From Euborellia annulipes (Eukaryota; Arthropoda; Insecta; Dermaptera; Anisolabididae): a stretch of 64,000 nucleotides of DNA. Where the stretch lies: assembly GCA_023213315.1 (NCBI GenBank), contig JAKCPI010025584.1, positions 21,148-85,147 on the forward strand, read 5' to 3'. Below, one piece after another: positions 21,346 through 33,590 of the stretch (position 1 is the stretch's first letter; every line of letters starts with the position of its first letter). The translations under genes and the position numbers were made by a program. Below the pieces are notes generated by a model. It did no database searches. It was not told the DNA's origin and was given only the letters and a program-made list of their open reading frames with translations.

Positions 21346-22905
21346 CCATTCGGCGCGCCATCCCCTCTACTTCTCTTTACTCTTTGAGGGGAAAGGGACT
21401 CTGTCCTTGAAGGAGACAGCAGTTGGCCATTGCCTAGCCATTCATTTACAACTTATTAGCGTTTTTTATTTAAAAAGTTTTTTTTATTTTGTGACTATCA
21501 GTGCTCATCAGTGTTTTAATTAGTGTTCTTGGATTATTGAATATTATTTTTTATGGTCGTCTATCTTCGTCAGTCTCACACTGCAGGGTCAGCTCAGGAT
21601 TATTTTTAATGGTATTTATATATAATATTTAGTTAGATTATTCTCTCACTCTCTCTAATCTATTTATTCTCTTGTAGAATTTTTTATCCTAAAATTTTCT
21701 ATCATATAATTTTATAATTAATAAATATCTATTTCTTATTTTTTGTTATATAGGTTCGAACTTTTTTTTTTATTTTATTTTATTTTTTTTTAAGTCATTA
21801 ATATCTTTTCTAAGAATCGCCATTTTACTTGACTGTCACTTGAATAAGAGAATCAAATCATACATACAACAAGCTTGAGGTCTTTAGTTCGAATTTTCCC
21901 CGCTTGGTGTGTTTCCCTCAATCTCAGATCTCTCTATCTCAGATGATATCAAATTGTCTTTCCTTTTTATTTAAGGTTGTTCGGATAGTACATCGTAAGT
22001 CATAATAGAATCTAAATTTTTTTTTAAATAAAATTAAAAATTTGAATGCCAAAATTCCTTATTATAATTTAGTCGTGACCTATCATAGTTTATAATTGGA
22101 TTAAGTTAATAATTTAATTACCAAAAATAATAAATGAATGACTTTCGACTTGAGCAGTATTTCACGTAATATAGAACTGGCAACATTGCATTCATCAACT
22201 ATCTATTTTAAATCTTAAACGCCTTAAATTTTATTTTATTTAATATATTACAATGTTTAATGCAAATCAGTTTAAACACAATGGACGATTTGCGAGAAAA
22301 AATATTGTAAAATTGAAAAAAAAAAATGTATCTGACATAGAGAAAAGACACTTGTGTTATGCGACGTTGCCAGGCTGGTCTGACTCTCGAGAATTCATTA
22401 TTTTTAAATATTAGCGACTGTCATTTTGGAGAATTTTTTGACTTTCTTGTTAAAATATCTTTAAAAGCGGTCGGCAGAAACTTTTGATTTTATTTTTAAC
22501 ATATTCCTCGGAAGTGAATTAATAAAATGTAAGTTTTTTTGTTTTTGTATCTATTGCAGAGGTGGCTATATAATTCGATATGTGTGCGTTTCGTCGTTAT
22601 TCCCCATAGGCTACATGTTAAATTTCAATTTTTTAAAAATTAATTACACGATAACCCTGTGTCAGATCTGCTTCAAAATTTTATTTTATACGTATTTGAT
22701 AGTGATTAATAACATATTAAAAAATTAGCTTTTAATCAAGGAAAGTGCTTTAATGTCCGAACAACCTTAATACTCTACAATTCAAAATTTAATATTGAAA
22801 GATATATTTTAATTTTGTTTGTTTTTTTGTTAGGCGCTTATAATGAGATAAAATTGGTGATGATTAGAAATAATTGATTTTGCTATTATTTATCTGCACT
22901 AAATA
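21346..22905. other. AT-rich spacer, no gene seen
   Basis: Unique-looking sequence. The 72-codon ORF at 21305-21523 begins inside a HER hairpin and is not supported. Confidence 0.45.
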
Positions 22906-22908
22906 TTT

Positions 22909-23540
22909 ACTTTCTCTTACCTCTATATATGTTAATATATATAGAGAAAGTATTGGATTCATGTCAAAAATTAGATGTCGAGATTTTGATGGATATACAC
23001 GTTTTGAGTTCCCCTGAATCCAAAAAAGTGATTTTCGCAACATGGTCTGTCTGTGTGTGTGTGTGTTTTAAGCATGAAGGAATTGAGCTAGGAGGTTGAA
23101 ATTTTATATTTAAGTTAGGCACCTCCCTAGAGCGTGAAAATAAGCTTTTAATCAAAATCGGCTAAAAAGTACTAGTACTTTACTGATGTACTTTTTCGGT
23201 TTTTTGTATATTTTCTCAAAATTCGCTTCAACGATTTTGATTGAAATTCATAAATCAATTATTTTTTAGATACTCTTTAAAATGTTTATTCTTATTTTGC
23301 CATTGAAATCTTCTGAAGACCACTTTACTCTTGTACTTCATAGGAAAGATAGGAGAAATGGTTGCCATGGTAACAATATATAAATATTCTCCCATGTTTA
23401 TAAATTTTACATCTTGAATTCTAATAAATATATATCGGTGAAAACTAAATATATGACAGGAAAATTCTGGTGTGACAAGCACAGAACAACTTTCGATTAC
23501 CGAAGTTAAGAGAAAGTTGTCACACCAGATTTTTTTATTT
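22909..23540 (-). repeat. HER family copy, essentially complete
   Basis: Reverse copy with a clean 3' terminus (ACTTTCTCTTACCTCTATAT, then AGAGAAAGTATTGGATTCAT), a complete body, and a hairpin (TTCTGGTGTGACAAGCACAG / GTTGTCACACCAGATTTTTT). One arm has lost the CTGTGC segment. A short (TG)n lies at about 23048-23063. The minus ORFs at 22964-23482 are repeat sequence. Confidence 0.9.
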
Positions 23541-23814
23541 TATCTAATTCTTTAACGTTCTCTCTCTAATTTCTATCTTTAATTTAATTATGCACTTGAG
23601 CTTGAAGTCAAAAATATTGATCCATAAAATAAAATTGTTTATTTAAAACCTAAAATAATAAAATAATTTTTTTCTTTTTCCTATTATACAATTTCAATTG
23701 TTAATTCTTCAGAGATAAATTTATCTTCCAAAAACATTTTGTTTATACAAGTTTTAGTGGTATTCTTTTCACAACATTTGATTTATTATATATGTAGTAT
23801 AATAATAATTAATA

Positions 23815-24290
23815 GTCCCGGAGACAATTCACTTGGGTCACGAGATGCCGCTCTCTCCCGAGAAGGAAAAAGTTAATCGACATTTCCTGGAGGACTATTT
23901 TCAACCCGGCTCTTGTTGACATATCCAATTTGGGGGCCCAAGGAATGCAATATATATCTATATACGAGTGTATGTGTATGTGTGTGTGTGGATAGATAAG
24001 CGGATAGAAGGTACAAGTTAATCAGAGGCGAATTGGCCCCGCCCGCAGGTCAAATTCCAGGGCTGCGCCCTCAGAGCGCCGACGCCGTGGAATCTTCCGG
24101 GGCGAGCAGCTTCCATGGAAATAACGTCGAGTGACAGCCGAGGCTCTTTATTTCGCAAAACATTTGCACTCACTGCTACCCGTCCGATGTAAGGTCACCA
24201 ATGACGATGTTCACCAAACATTTGCTAACGACCTACAATCGTTTTCTCTAGAGAGAGAAAGTTCACTCTCTGCCGGTTGGGCCTATACGG
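23815..24290. other. GC-richer unique block
   Basis: About 450 bp clearly less AT-rich than the rest, with clustered CpG (GCGCCCTCAGAGCGCCGACG, CCCCGCCCGCAGG). It matches no repeat in the window apart from a short (TG)n at about 23967-23990. It could hold a promoter, an untranslated exon or conserved noncoding DNA. No ORF longer than about 60 codons crosses it, so coding function is not shown. It is the best candidate in the window for host-derived functional DNA. Confidence 0.4.
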
Positions 24291-25018
24291 AGATGAAAAA
24301 TAAATAAATAAATAGCGAGGTTTAAATTATTATTCAAAAAAAAATGCAAATTCGTCTTTGGATTTTTTTTTCACGCACACTAAAATTACTTCTACATTTT
24401 CGAATGATCATCTCCATGTCTCAATATGATCAGTCATTTAACGGAAATTCTGCATTTATTGCACTACTAGAGAAGAGGGGGTTTAAGGAGGGGGCGCACG
24501 CACAGGCCTTTGAAATTTTTGATATTTCCGCACCGTATTAAAGACGTGTCCTTCTCAAATTGAAAACACTTTAGAATTCTTCTTCTTTTTCTCTTCTTTG
24601 TATGGCTCCGTTTAACCAGCTGGTACCTTAAGAATTAAAAGATAAAACCTATGCAGTGAGAAAAAAATTAAATAAATACATTTATTTTCAATTAATTCAA
24701 AATTTCAATAAATATTTCTAAAAAAATTCATTTTGTGTACTTTAAAAAGAATTGCATGACGAGGACAAAATTTTATTTTTGTGATATTTTGGCGACAATG
24801 AAATAAATAATCGAAGATAACTAAAGGTGTCAGATCTTCCCCCACCTCCACCTTTAGACAGGAAAAAAATATATTTTATTCATAATATTAATTTGAATCC
24901 ATGATATTACCATCCCCTTCTTGAACCCTCTCCGCCTCCTTTACCCCACAAATTCTCCTTTTCACTTTAAAAAAATCTTGGGACTGAATATTTATCTTCT
25001 TCTTTCTTCACCTTAATC
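24291..25018. other. AT-rich spacer, no gene seen
   Basis: The 65-codon ORF at 24344-24541 starts next to a poly-A tract and matches no family I know. Confidence 0.4.
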
Positions 25019-25205
25019 CCGCCGAGCGGGGTCGGCGGAATTCATTCATGGGTTTTTGGGACCGGGCCCGGCCCGTCACTCAGTCTGACGCCTGTTGAAA
25101 ATATAGAAAGAAAGGGACTGACATCCAAAGAAAAGAAGTAGTCAGTCCCAGTTAGGGCAGATCGTGGTCGCCATCCTCGTACCCACAAGATGTGAGCCCC
25201 TGAGC
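25019..25205 (-). repeat. 5S-like-head SINE, reverse copy
   Basis: Read on the minus strand from 25205: AGCTCAGGGGCTCACATCTT, GGGTACGAGGATGGCGACCA, ACAGGCGTCAGACTGAGTGA, ACGGGCCGGGCCCGG, and CCGCCGACCCCGCTCGGCGG. Head and middle are conserved, and the 3' tail is cut. Confidence 0.75.
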
Positions 25206-26094
25206 TAGGGACTGAATATTTATTGAAATTTAGTATTAAATAGAAATAAAACCGTATTTCAGTTCTAGTTAATGTAATTTCTACAAAATTTAATTTTTAT
25301 TAAACAACCTCTTGAAATATCTAATTCATTAAATATTCGGGTCACTTTTTTTTTCCAAATGATTTTTTTTTTAAATTCATTTCTGCATACTTAAAATTGA
25401 ATAATATTAATTTTTCGCGTTATTTATAAAAAAAAAAAAACCTTTATAAATATAAATAAAAATAAAAAAAACATAGGTAAAGATATAATAAATAATTATA
25501 TATCATGTTTTTTAATATTATGATTTTTTTCATCTCCATCGGTTTTTATTTTGCGTCCTTTAATCTTTATGATTAGAACTTTAAATTTATTAAACAGAGT
25601 AGTTTACAAGGGTAAAAATAATAAAAAAAAAAAAAGCTTTATTTGTTCGCGACTATAATATAGAATATAAATAGCTTTTTTATATATAATTTTAAAATCA
25701 CAATTAACTGTATCTCATCTCATTTCGGATTAATTTTCACAAAAGTTACTAACGTTTTACCTACATTTAGTATAAGCGGATCAGACGGATTAAAAGGTTT
25801 CTAAAAGTATCCTATAATACCTTAAGTGAAGCGAGAAGCCTTAAAACAATCTAAAACTGAATGTCGTGCTTTCCTTTACCGAACATTATTTTTATATTAT
25901 ATACAGAAATACACGTTTTTATGTCTGTTTCTTTTTGTACAAAATATTTTAACAAATTTGATAAGTAAGAGGAATTTATTTCAGTAGGCCTACTTTTTTT
26001 TTTTATTTTCTTCTTATTTTTTTTTTACTTAAGAAAGAAATATTACTGTTCTAAGGAGATTTTGATATTTTATAAATTTAATATTTTATTTTTA
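25206..26094. other. AT-rich spacer, no gene seen
   Basis: Long A/T tracts. I see nothing I can name. Confidence 0.45.
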
Positions 26095-26290
26095 ACTTAT
26101 TCGGCAGTCGTTTTTAAGTACTGTGCTCTTGCTTCGACTCAATTGAACTAACCACTAAAGGACATCTACGTGAAGTTAGTAGCATTTTATATGCAATGAA
26201 GTTAGCAACATATATTGATACAATCATTCCCATGAAGTTAGACACCATCAAAGCAAGTTTTTACATAAAGACGACAATTTCTTTAGATTC
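26095..26290. repeat. TIR-family end, relative of 40524-40714
   Basis: ACTTATTCGGCAGTCGTTTT and AAGTACTGTGCTCTTGCTTC match the termini of the 40.5 kb element (CTTATTCTGCAGCCGTTATC, AAGTACTGTG). The opposite terminus is not clear, so the copy may be truncated. Confidence 0.45.
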
Positions 26291-27890
26291 CGCCGTTCAT
26301 CAGCACATTTATCTGAAAGAAACTAGACATAATTTTTTGATCCAGTAATATTACTTTCTTGAGTAAAATAACCTCCCCCCCGAAAATTTTCAAATCTATA
26401 TTATACATATATACGGGTATATAGGCAATATCTATATTTTTGTTTGAAAAAGTGCGTCGCATAAATAAAAGATAAAAAAATGAAATATATTAATATATAA
26501 ATAATTTTTTAAAACAACTTGGGCTCAAGTGAAAACGGAAAAATTTGGTTTAAAAAAAAAAAATTTTAACGAAAATTTGTCTTTGGGAGGATGGCTCTGC
26601 GGCTGAGGGTATATCCGTTATTTTTAAAATATAAATATAATATATTTAATATATATATATATATATATATAATATCTGTATGGGGGGGGGGGGGTATTAA
26701 AAATGAGTTCGGTCCCCCCAAAAAAAAATCCTATATACGCCCCCTGACACACTCCTAAAATAAAATATTTTAAACAGATTAGAAAATATAATACAAAATA
26801 AAGAAAGGGAGGAGTCCAACGTCGATCTCTTCCTTATATACGCCCCTGGAGTGTGTGTAATTTTACTGCCCCTGTTAGTCAAATTTTTTTTTTTAAATTT
26901 GCCACTCCTAAATAATTAACCTTCTGGACCCATTCCCGAAGTTCCGAAAATTATATATATTGTAAAAAGAAATGTGGAAAAATTATAAAAACATATTTTA
27001 TATTCTTTAAAATTTATTCAATTTTTTTTTTAAGCTTTCAAAAGAAATTAACCGAAATTTCTTTCAAATAACGATCTATTACTTCCATTCAAACATTTCC
27101 ATATCATAGATTTATATATAAAAAAAAAAAAAAAAAATACTTGGATTTCGTTATCTCAAGAGAAATTCAAGACCGTCTTGGGTTTGTCAATTTAGCTTTT
27201 TAAATTGATAATAGGGTAATTCAATTGAAATTTGTTATATTCTTTAGATAACGACTTTTGAGTTCAATTCTATTCTTAATTCAAAAACCGAATGAAAGAA
27301 TTAAACAAGGATTTTTCGGAATATTGTTGAAAATGTTTTTAAATGTGGTTTAGAATAATAGAAGACTGATTTTAAAGGTCATTCATTTTTCCAAGTCGTT
27401 TTTAATCGTATTTAAAATAACCAATTAAAATATGAATCAATATGCATGGAAAAAATTACGATTACCATCATCATGATTATAAATTATAATCAACAAAAAC
27501 TAAATACAATTAAATATTAATTAAATTTTTATTTTTTTAAATAATAATTTAAAACATTTCAGTATAAATAATTTTTTTTTTTAATAGGCTACTGATATTG
27601 AAAACAAATATCAGTATATGTTTGTCTGTGTGTGTGTGAACATCTGAGAGTTGGAGAGCCAAATCGAATCGATATTAAATTTTTTAAACTTAAACTTTTG
27701 GTAGAACTTGTGTAACTGGCTTCATCTAGGTCAACGCTAAAGGTTATGTGTTGTTTAAATCAATTTTTCAGGTGTTTTGAAATTAAAAAAAAAAAAAAAA
27801 AAATTATAAAGTTTAAAATCAACTTTATTTATTTTTTTGTTTTGTTTTATGTTTAATTTTTTTTTTTTTTTATATTAATATTTGACATAA
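26291..27890. other. AT-rich spacer with (AT)n and G-run segment
   Basis: (AT)n at about 26648-26670, a G run at 26683, and repeated TATATACGCCCC at 26732 and 26837, which suggest a MITE-like piece at 26680-26880. No coding region. Confidence 0.4.
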
Positions 27891-27892
27891 TA

Positions 27893-28432
27893 TAAAAATC
27901 TGGTGCACAGCACACAACTTTCTCTTACATTTGGTAATTGAAACTTGTGTTCTGTGCTTTTTACACCAGAGTTTTTGTGTCCGACAGTATGGTACATTTG
28001 AATTCAAGATGTATTTATAAACAAAAAAAAATATTTATATTTTGTTACCATGCCAACCATTTATCTTATCTTTCCTATGAATTACTAGAGTAAAGTGTGC
28101 TTCAAACAATTTCAAGGGCAAAATGAAAATATACATTTTAAAGCGCATCTAAAAAAATAATTGATTTTTGAATTTTAATCAAAATCGTAACAGAGCGAAT
28201 TTTGAGAAAATCGAAACAAAAAAAAAAAAAAAGTAAAAAAAAAAACTGAAATTTCTTCAGTAAAGTACTAGTACTCTTTGGCCAAGTTTGTTCAATAGCT
28301 TCGTTTTACGTGCCAGGGGGTATCTAAGTTGAATATTAAATTTCAACCTCCTAGATCTTTCTCTAGCAGCGCCGGGATAAATTTTAAAAACCCTCCTCCC
28401 CCCCCCCTTTATATTAGTAAGAGAAAGTAATA
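27893..28432 (+). repeat. HER family copy, first of a tandem pair
   Basis: Starts with ATCTGGTGCACAGCACACAA (part of the first hairpin arm deleted) and ends in AGTAAGAGAAAGTAA at about 28430. The block after GGGGGTATCTAAGTTGAAT is replaced by a C-rich insert, so the 3' third is altered. Confidence 0.85.
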
Positions 28433-28435
28433 AAA

Positions 28436-29093
28436 TAAAAATCTGGTGGGACTGTCTACGAGTGACAAGCACAGCATACAACTTTCGATTTCCGAATGTA
28501 AGAGAAAGTTGTGTGCTGTGCTTGTCACACCAGATTTTTTGTGTCGACTTATATTTAGTTTCCGACAGTACGGTACATCAAGATCATTTCAAGATGCAAA
28601 ATTTATATGGGAAAAAATTAATATTTATATTTTGTTACCATACCAACCATTTCTTCTATCTTTCCTATGAAATACAAGAGTAAAGTTGTCTTCAGAAAAT
28701 GTCTATGGCAAAATGAGAATATACATTTTAAAGAGCATCTAAAAAAAATAATTGATTTTCGAATTTTAAACAAAATCGTTGGAACGAATTTTAAGAAAAA
28801 AAAACTGAAAAATTACATAAGTAAAGTACTTGTACTCTTTGGCCGATTTTGTTCAAAAGCTTCGTGTTACGTGCCAGGGGGGTACCTAACTTAAATAAAA
28901 AATTCCAACCTCCTGGCTTTTTTCGTTCTTGAGATATTTTGATCACAGACAGACAGACCATGTCGCGAAACCTCTTTTTTGGATTTTAGGGGACCTCAAA
29001 ATGTGTATATACATCAAAATCTTGACATCGAATTTTTGACATTAATCCAATACTTTCTATATATTTCATATACAGGGTAAGAAAAAGTAAAAA
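28436..29093 (+). repeat. HER family copy, second of a tandem pair
   Basis: Near full-length forward copy and a good family reference. The inner hairpin arms GACAAGCACAGCATACAACT and AGTTGTGTGCTGTGCTTGTC pair. The body is in order, and the terminus is TCCAATACTTTCTATATATT then GGGTAAGAAAAAGTAA. It lies head to tail, a few bases after the previous copy. The three ORFs of 73-75 codons here are repeat sequence. Confidence 0.9.
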
Positions 29094-29741
29094 AGATGAA
29101 TAAAGCCATTTTGACGTATACAAAACAAAGAAATATAATTGCCACGCTTGGTTTTAGGTTGTTATGGCGGTCTTTGCCGTATGTTTAGTCCCAAGGTGAA
29201 TTCACAAACAATAATGAGGTTGCATGGTGTTGTTCCAAAACTGATTCCGGAGGTTCTTCACCCTCGGTATTTATTATATCGTGAACCATTGTATCAACTT
29301 TCAAGGCAACTAAGTAAAGCCAGTATGTTCCTTATGTATCACTATTTATTCTGTTAATTTCATTCCATTAAACCATTTGTCAAACCGACATCATTTCCAC
29401 TTTCATTTGGACGACACTTATAATAATTCAAAAGCAAAGTCAATTAAATTTTTAACCATAATAAATGAGCCTCCTTCCAAACAACTGCTCTAAGTAGGAC
29501 AGTCGTCAGGGAAAATATATTAATATATAAAAAAATAATAATAATAGAAATATAGAGATTGGGAATACACTATAACACAGCGTTATTATGTGAATTATTA
29601 TTAAAAAATTTTATTTTTAAATATTTTTTTTTATTAATATTAAATTATATATTTCATATACGGTTCAGTGAAGAAAAATCATTTAATTAATGATCATTAA
29701 TTCAAACAACCGAAAAAGATGGAGTCAATTTTTAAAATCGT
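29094..29741. other. Spacer with a weak ORF
   Basis: A 72-codon frame at 29139-29357 has balanced composition (many Leu, Pro, Arg) but no recognisable domain. An exon or retropseudogene cannot be excluded. The rest is AT-rich. Confidence 0.3.
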
Positions 29742-29878
29742 TACACGGACAGACAAACCCACTTTTTTGAACTCTGGGGACCTTAGAACATATATATCCA
29801 TCAAAATCTAGACATCGATTTTTTGACATTTTTGACTTTCTCTCTCTATATATTTCATATATAGGGTAAGAGAAAGTA
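29742..29878 (+). repeat. HER family, 3' end only
   Basis: From GACAGACAAACCCACTTTTT to ATATAGGGTAAGAGAAAGTA. It includes ATATCCATCAAAATCTAGAC and the terminal palindrome. Confidence 0.85.
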
Positions 29879-29906
29879 ATTAATTAAATTCAAATAGCCG
29901 ACTGCA

Positions 29907-29977
29907 GTACTGTGGTCTAGTGATAGGGTAAGTCGAGTACATATCGTCAGATGCTTTGGTTCGACTCCCGGCGTTAC
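29907..29977 (+). tRNA. tRNA-like head, relative of the 3808 module
   Basis: 71 nt. GTACTGT pairs with GCGTTAC (one mismatch). A-box TGGTCTAGTGA and B-box GGTTCGACTCC are present. The anticodon stem is poor. The same 5' motif (TGTGGTCTAGTG) and 3' motif (ACTCCCGGCG) as the 4 kb array show common origin. Probably a SINE head or pseudo-tRNA. Confidence 0.4.
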
Positions 29978-29999
29978 CTAAGTACCACCATTTTATAAT

Positions 30000-30302
30000 T
30001 AACTATCGCAAGCCCGCCTTCGGCGGGTTTCCCTCCCGGGGGTGCGCCCCGGTCCCCTCCTCCCCCTCCGCGGGGGGGTTTTTTTTTTTTCTATTTTGGG
30101 TTTTTTTTTTTGAGTTGGAATGTTTTGGGGGGGAGGGATGTTTTTTCTAGCGAGGGGGGGGGGGGGGGGGGGAAAAAAAAAAGGAGTATGTTTTTTTTTT
30201 TAGTGTTTTTATCTCTTCCCCTTTCCTTTTTTCTTTTTTCTTTCCTCCCCCCCCCCCCCCCCTCCCCATGTGGGGGGGGGGGTTTGGGACATAGAGAAAA
30301 AC

Positions 30303-30348
<46 letters not shown>

Positions 30349-30350
30349 TT
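30000..30350. repeat. Homopolymer-rich low-complexity tract
   Basis: Alternating runs of C, G, T and A (up to about 18 G, 18 C and about 40 T) with very little other sequence. It starts with CCCGCCTTCGGCGGG and G/C-run features seen at MITE ends. Long reading frames here encode only Phe, Gly, Pro and Ser runs. Natural low complexity or assembly/consensus error are both possible. Confidence 0.7.
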
Positions 30351-30747
30351 TTATATAATTAATTTTTTAAAATATTTAAAAATAAATATTACTATTCTTT
30401 TTTTTTTAATTTTATTATAAAAATATTTTTATATTAAAATAATAATATATACATAGTAAATTGTTTGAAATTTTCATTTTATTTTCTTTAGAATTTATTT
30501 CATACTAACGATAATGAAATTTATTCTTAATACCACCCCCTCCCTCCCCCCAACCGGCTACGACCGTGACCCAGAGTGTCAATACTTGTTTCATTCTTTT
30601 AGAGAGCCTTGTCGTTAACAAGTTAGGTCAATCGACATATGAGGCGCCACTAATCAAGAACGCCTTTGAGATAGGCAGATTCTTTACAGATCAGATATTT
30701 AAAAGGGATATTAACATTGCTTGATTCATAATGTTCATGTTTAGTTG

Positions 30748-30929
30748 TGCCCTTGACCTATGGCTCAGAGGTACAGCATTAGCTTCTGCTGCCAAAGGTC
30801 AAGGGTTCACATCCCGTCCCAGGCGAGAAATTCATTGATATCCAATTCAATTGAAATAAATAAGGAAGGGGGAGGGTCTAAATGGCCTCAAATGCCGGAA
30901 AGACCTTAAAAAAATAATTAAAAAAAATT
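30748..30929 (+). repeat. tRNA-derived SINE with GGCC/GCCGAAAA tail
   Basis: Head: A-box TATGGCTCAGAGG and B-box GGGTTCACATCCC, 40 bp apart. Body: TCCCAGGCGAGAAATTCATT. Conserved tail: TCTAAATGGCC, CAAATGCCGGAAAGACCTTA, then A-rich. The tail motif recurs in reverse at 41279, 42241 and 51220, defining a second SINE family here. Confidence 0.7.
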
Positions 30930-31204
30930 GTTGCAATACTAACTCCCTAATACATCATTATATTAATTTCTCCACCGCTCCTGGACCATGCAGTGTTTCT
31001 AAAAATTAACTAATGTGCATACGTGGGAGCTATAGAGGAACTGAAGGCCAATAAAATCAAATTAAATTCAAAATTATGGCATTTTAGCACTATAAGGAAT
31101 TATTTAAGTAATAATAATAATAATTTAAGATAACTTTTTTTTTATTATTATTAAAAATTACTGGAAATAGATGTAAGTCAAGTCAAATAGATTTCAAAAC
31201 ACAA

Positions 31205-31855
31205 AATTCTTGCCTGATGGTTAAACTAAAATAATATTTGAATTCAGCATGAAAAATATTTCTAGAATCTCATATCTTTCTTTATTCTTGTTAAAGAAAA
31301 AAGTTCATTTTTTTCGACCAGTGAGTGTACTGGTGTTTTTTTTTTTTTTTTTTTTTGATGACGTTTTTGTTTATAATTTTGTTAATGATCAACAGATTTT
31401 TAATATCAAATGCTTTTTGGAAAGCCAAAGAATTATAGAATATCGTAAATATATGTTTTTTTATTCAGGGATACTTAAAATTTTATTAGTGGTGACGAAA
31501 GCAAAAAAAAAAAAAAAAAAAAAAAAAACTGAAAAAATTTGATTTTTCTAAATTTTAAGTCGTTTGCGGCACGACTAAATGACCTCCGATTGGGCCAAAA
31601 CTTAAAATTTATATGTATTATAAATATCTGCATATTTTTAAAGCGTGTCGCCTTAAAAATATTTTGAACATTCTACATAAGAGCCGTTTTAGAGCACATT
31701 TTCTATTAAAATTTATTTTTTCTCTATATCTCTAAAACTGTGCCTTATGTGGAAAAACTGAAATGATATTTGATTTCAGCCCGAAAAATACTTTTTATCT
31801 TTATTCTTGTGAAAGTAAAAAAAGTTCATTTTTGTCGATTAGTGTTATTTTAACA
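31205..31855 (+). repeat. Direct repeats about 530 bp apart
   Basis: 31205-31330 and 31735-31855 share TATTTGA.TTCAGC, GAAAAATA, TCTTTATTCTTGT, AAAGTTCATTTTT and TCGA..AGTG in order. The segment between has GCGGCACGACTAAATGACCT. This could be a two-copy tandem unit or terminal direct repeats of a decayed element. The 97-codon ORF at 31249-31542 is dominated by poly-Phe and poly-Lys from T and A runs. Confidence 0.5.
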
Positions 31856-32300
31856 AAATATAAATATTTTCCCATGTTTATAAATTTTACATCTTGAAAT
31901 TTTAATATATCGGCAAAAACTAAATTTATATGTCGACACAAAAATGTGGTGTGGCAAGCACAGAACACAATTTTCAATTACCGAGGGTAAGAGAAATTTA
32001 AAATTAAATATACAAATCAAATACTAGGCTATTTGTTTCAAAAGTTTTATTAATTAAAAATTAACACTTAATACGTATTTCGACATCATCAGAAGGGGTT
32101 ACATTCTTCGGATGATTACAAATAATTGTCGAAATATGTATCAAGTGTTAATTTCTAATTAATAAAACCTTTGAAACAAATAACCTAGTGTTTGATTTGC
32201 AAATTTAATTTTAATTTACAAAATTTTTCAATGAGAACTAAGGTAAAAGTTAGTAATAGAAACTTATGCGCTGTGGGATCACTCACACCAGATTTTTTAT
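31850..32300 (-). repeat. HER hairpin end split by a fold-back element
   Basis: CATGTTTATAAATTTTACAT, TCGACACAAAAATGTGGTGT and GGTAAGAGAAA belong to HER. After the insert, GAAACTTATGCGCTGTGGGA and ACTCACACCAGATTTTTT complete the hairpin. The insertion point is close to the hairpin loop. Confidence 0.75.
32000..32217. mobile_element. Fold-back element with hammerhead-like core
   Basis: Arms of about 85 bp: AATCAAATACTAGG...ATACGTATTTCGAC on the left and GTCGAAATATGTATC...CCTAGTGTTTGATT on the right. The right arm reads CGGATGA, stem ACAA/TTGT, TCGAAA, a hammerhead-like order with the second core base changed. It is inserted in HER. It shares termini and layout with 48246-48488 and 53072-53455. 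Confidence 0.65.
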
Positions 32301-33360
32301 AACATAATAGTATAGGCTTAAATTCATGTTTGAAAACATTTCTAATTCAATCCACTCTGCATTTCACTATTTCGGTTTTATATATGCCCTACACAACCAC
32401 CATTAACTGTCAAGAGTTAATATTTACATTTCTTATACTTTTATTTATATTTTTAAATTACTTTTAAATAAATATTGATTACGAGATATAAAAAGTTTCT
32501 CTAAGGAAGATATCCCGAAATATATATCATAATTTTTTATCTTAGAAGATTAAATTCGATTCAAATATGTTTTTACTGTTTATTTATTAATCCCCAGGAA
32601 AAATATATAAGATCTCAAAAAATATCACCTTGAAAATAGACAATCAAATAAAAGCTATATATATTTGAAGAAAATAGGTCCGCAGTTCTCGATATGTTTA
32701 TTTACAATGTCTATTCAACTTGGGGTGTCTTCCTTGTTTGTGTTTCAGTCAATAGATAAATAAATAAACAAAACACTAACGCAGTTTCATTGAGAAACAA
32801 AAATACACAACGTTCTCATTATTAGTATGTTGGAGTGTATTATGTTAATTTAAAGACTATTACCCGGGACAAAATAACATAGAGGCCCTAAGTGAGCTAA
32901 AACATAAACAACGTTATATATATTCGATTAAAGAGAAAAATATAGTGTTTTTAGATTCGAAATTAAAGAATAAAACAATTTTATTTTCTTTCTTTTTGTT
33001 AATATACTGTTAAATTTTTTGTAAAAGTATTATAAACTTTAATATAAGATTCCCTTTAGGCCTTAAAGAATGTCTGTCTTGAGGATTTCAAACTTTTGCA
33101 GCGGTTAATATAAGAGTCCCTTTGGCCCTAAAGAGACTGTGTTTCAGAAGCTGTCGTACGCCTTTTCAAAGTAAAAACACGGACTGATTTAGACTTTAAA
33201 ACAAAGGTGAACTTGGAAAGTTTTCAAATGATAAAATTAGAAATTAATTTTTCTCATTTGCATCATATTTAGAAATTTGTTCAATTCATTAATTAAAAAA
33301 AATAGTGAGATGCGAAGGAAATCAGCCAGTAAAGAAGCCTCTATTGAATAAATTAACTAC
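32301..33360. other. AT-rich spacer with a short duplicated motif
   Basis: TTAATATAAGATTCCCTTTA (near 33039) and TTAATATAAGAGTCCCTTTG (near 33106) form a short duplicated unit, also found at 36929. No gene seen. Confidence 0.4.
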
Positions 33361-33490
33361 ACTGTAAAAAAAAATATGCATTTTCAATCGTTTTTCCATA
33401 TACTTTTGTGCTTTAATTTTAATATACCCTGTTTTGTGAAATCAAATTCATATTAAGTAAAAAAAAAAATATAAGTAGCTTAAAAAGTAT
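33361..33490 (+). repeat. Relative of the 1.8-2.2 kb inverted-repeat element
   Basis: ATTTTCAATCGTTTTTCCAT and the GAAATCAAATTC block with AAGTAAAAAAAAA match the flanks of 1863-2120. The inverted arms between them are deleted here. Confidence 0.55.
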
Positions 33491-33590
33491 GATATTCTTA
33501 ACAAAGTAAGTAGTCGAGATGGTATAGGCGTCATAGGTATGAAGGGAAGAAACCAAGAGCCCGAGTTCAAACCTCTAGAAGGATCTTTTT

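Noticed and set aside
29139..29357. 72-codon ORF that looks protein-like
   Set aside because: No motif or family recognised. Kept only as a note within the spacer entry.
31249..31542. 97-codon ORF with a DD pair followed by VFVYNFV, faintly like a reverse transcriptase catalytic box
   Set aside because: The DD follows a poly-Phe run produced by a T tract and the C-terminus is poly-Lys from an A tract. No other RT motifs are present.
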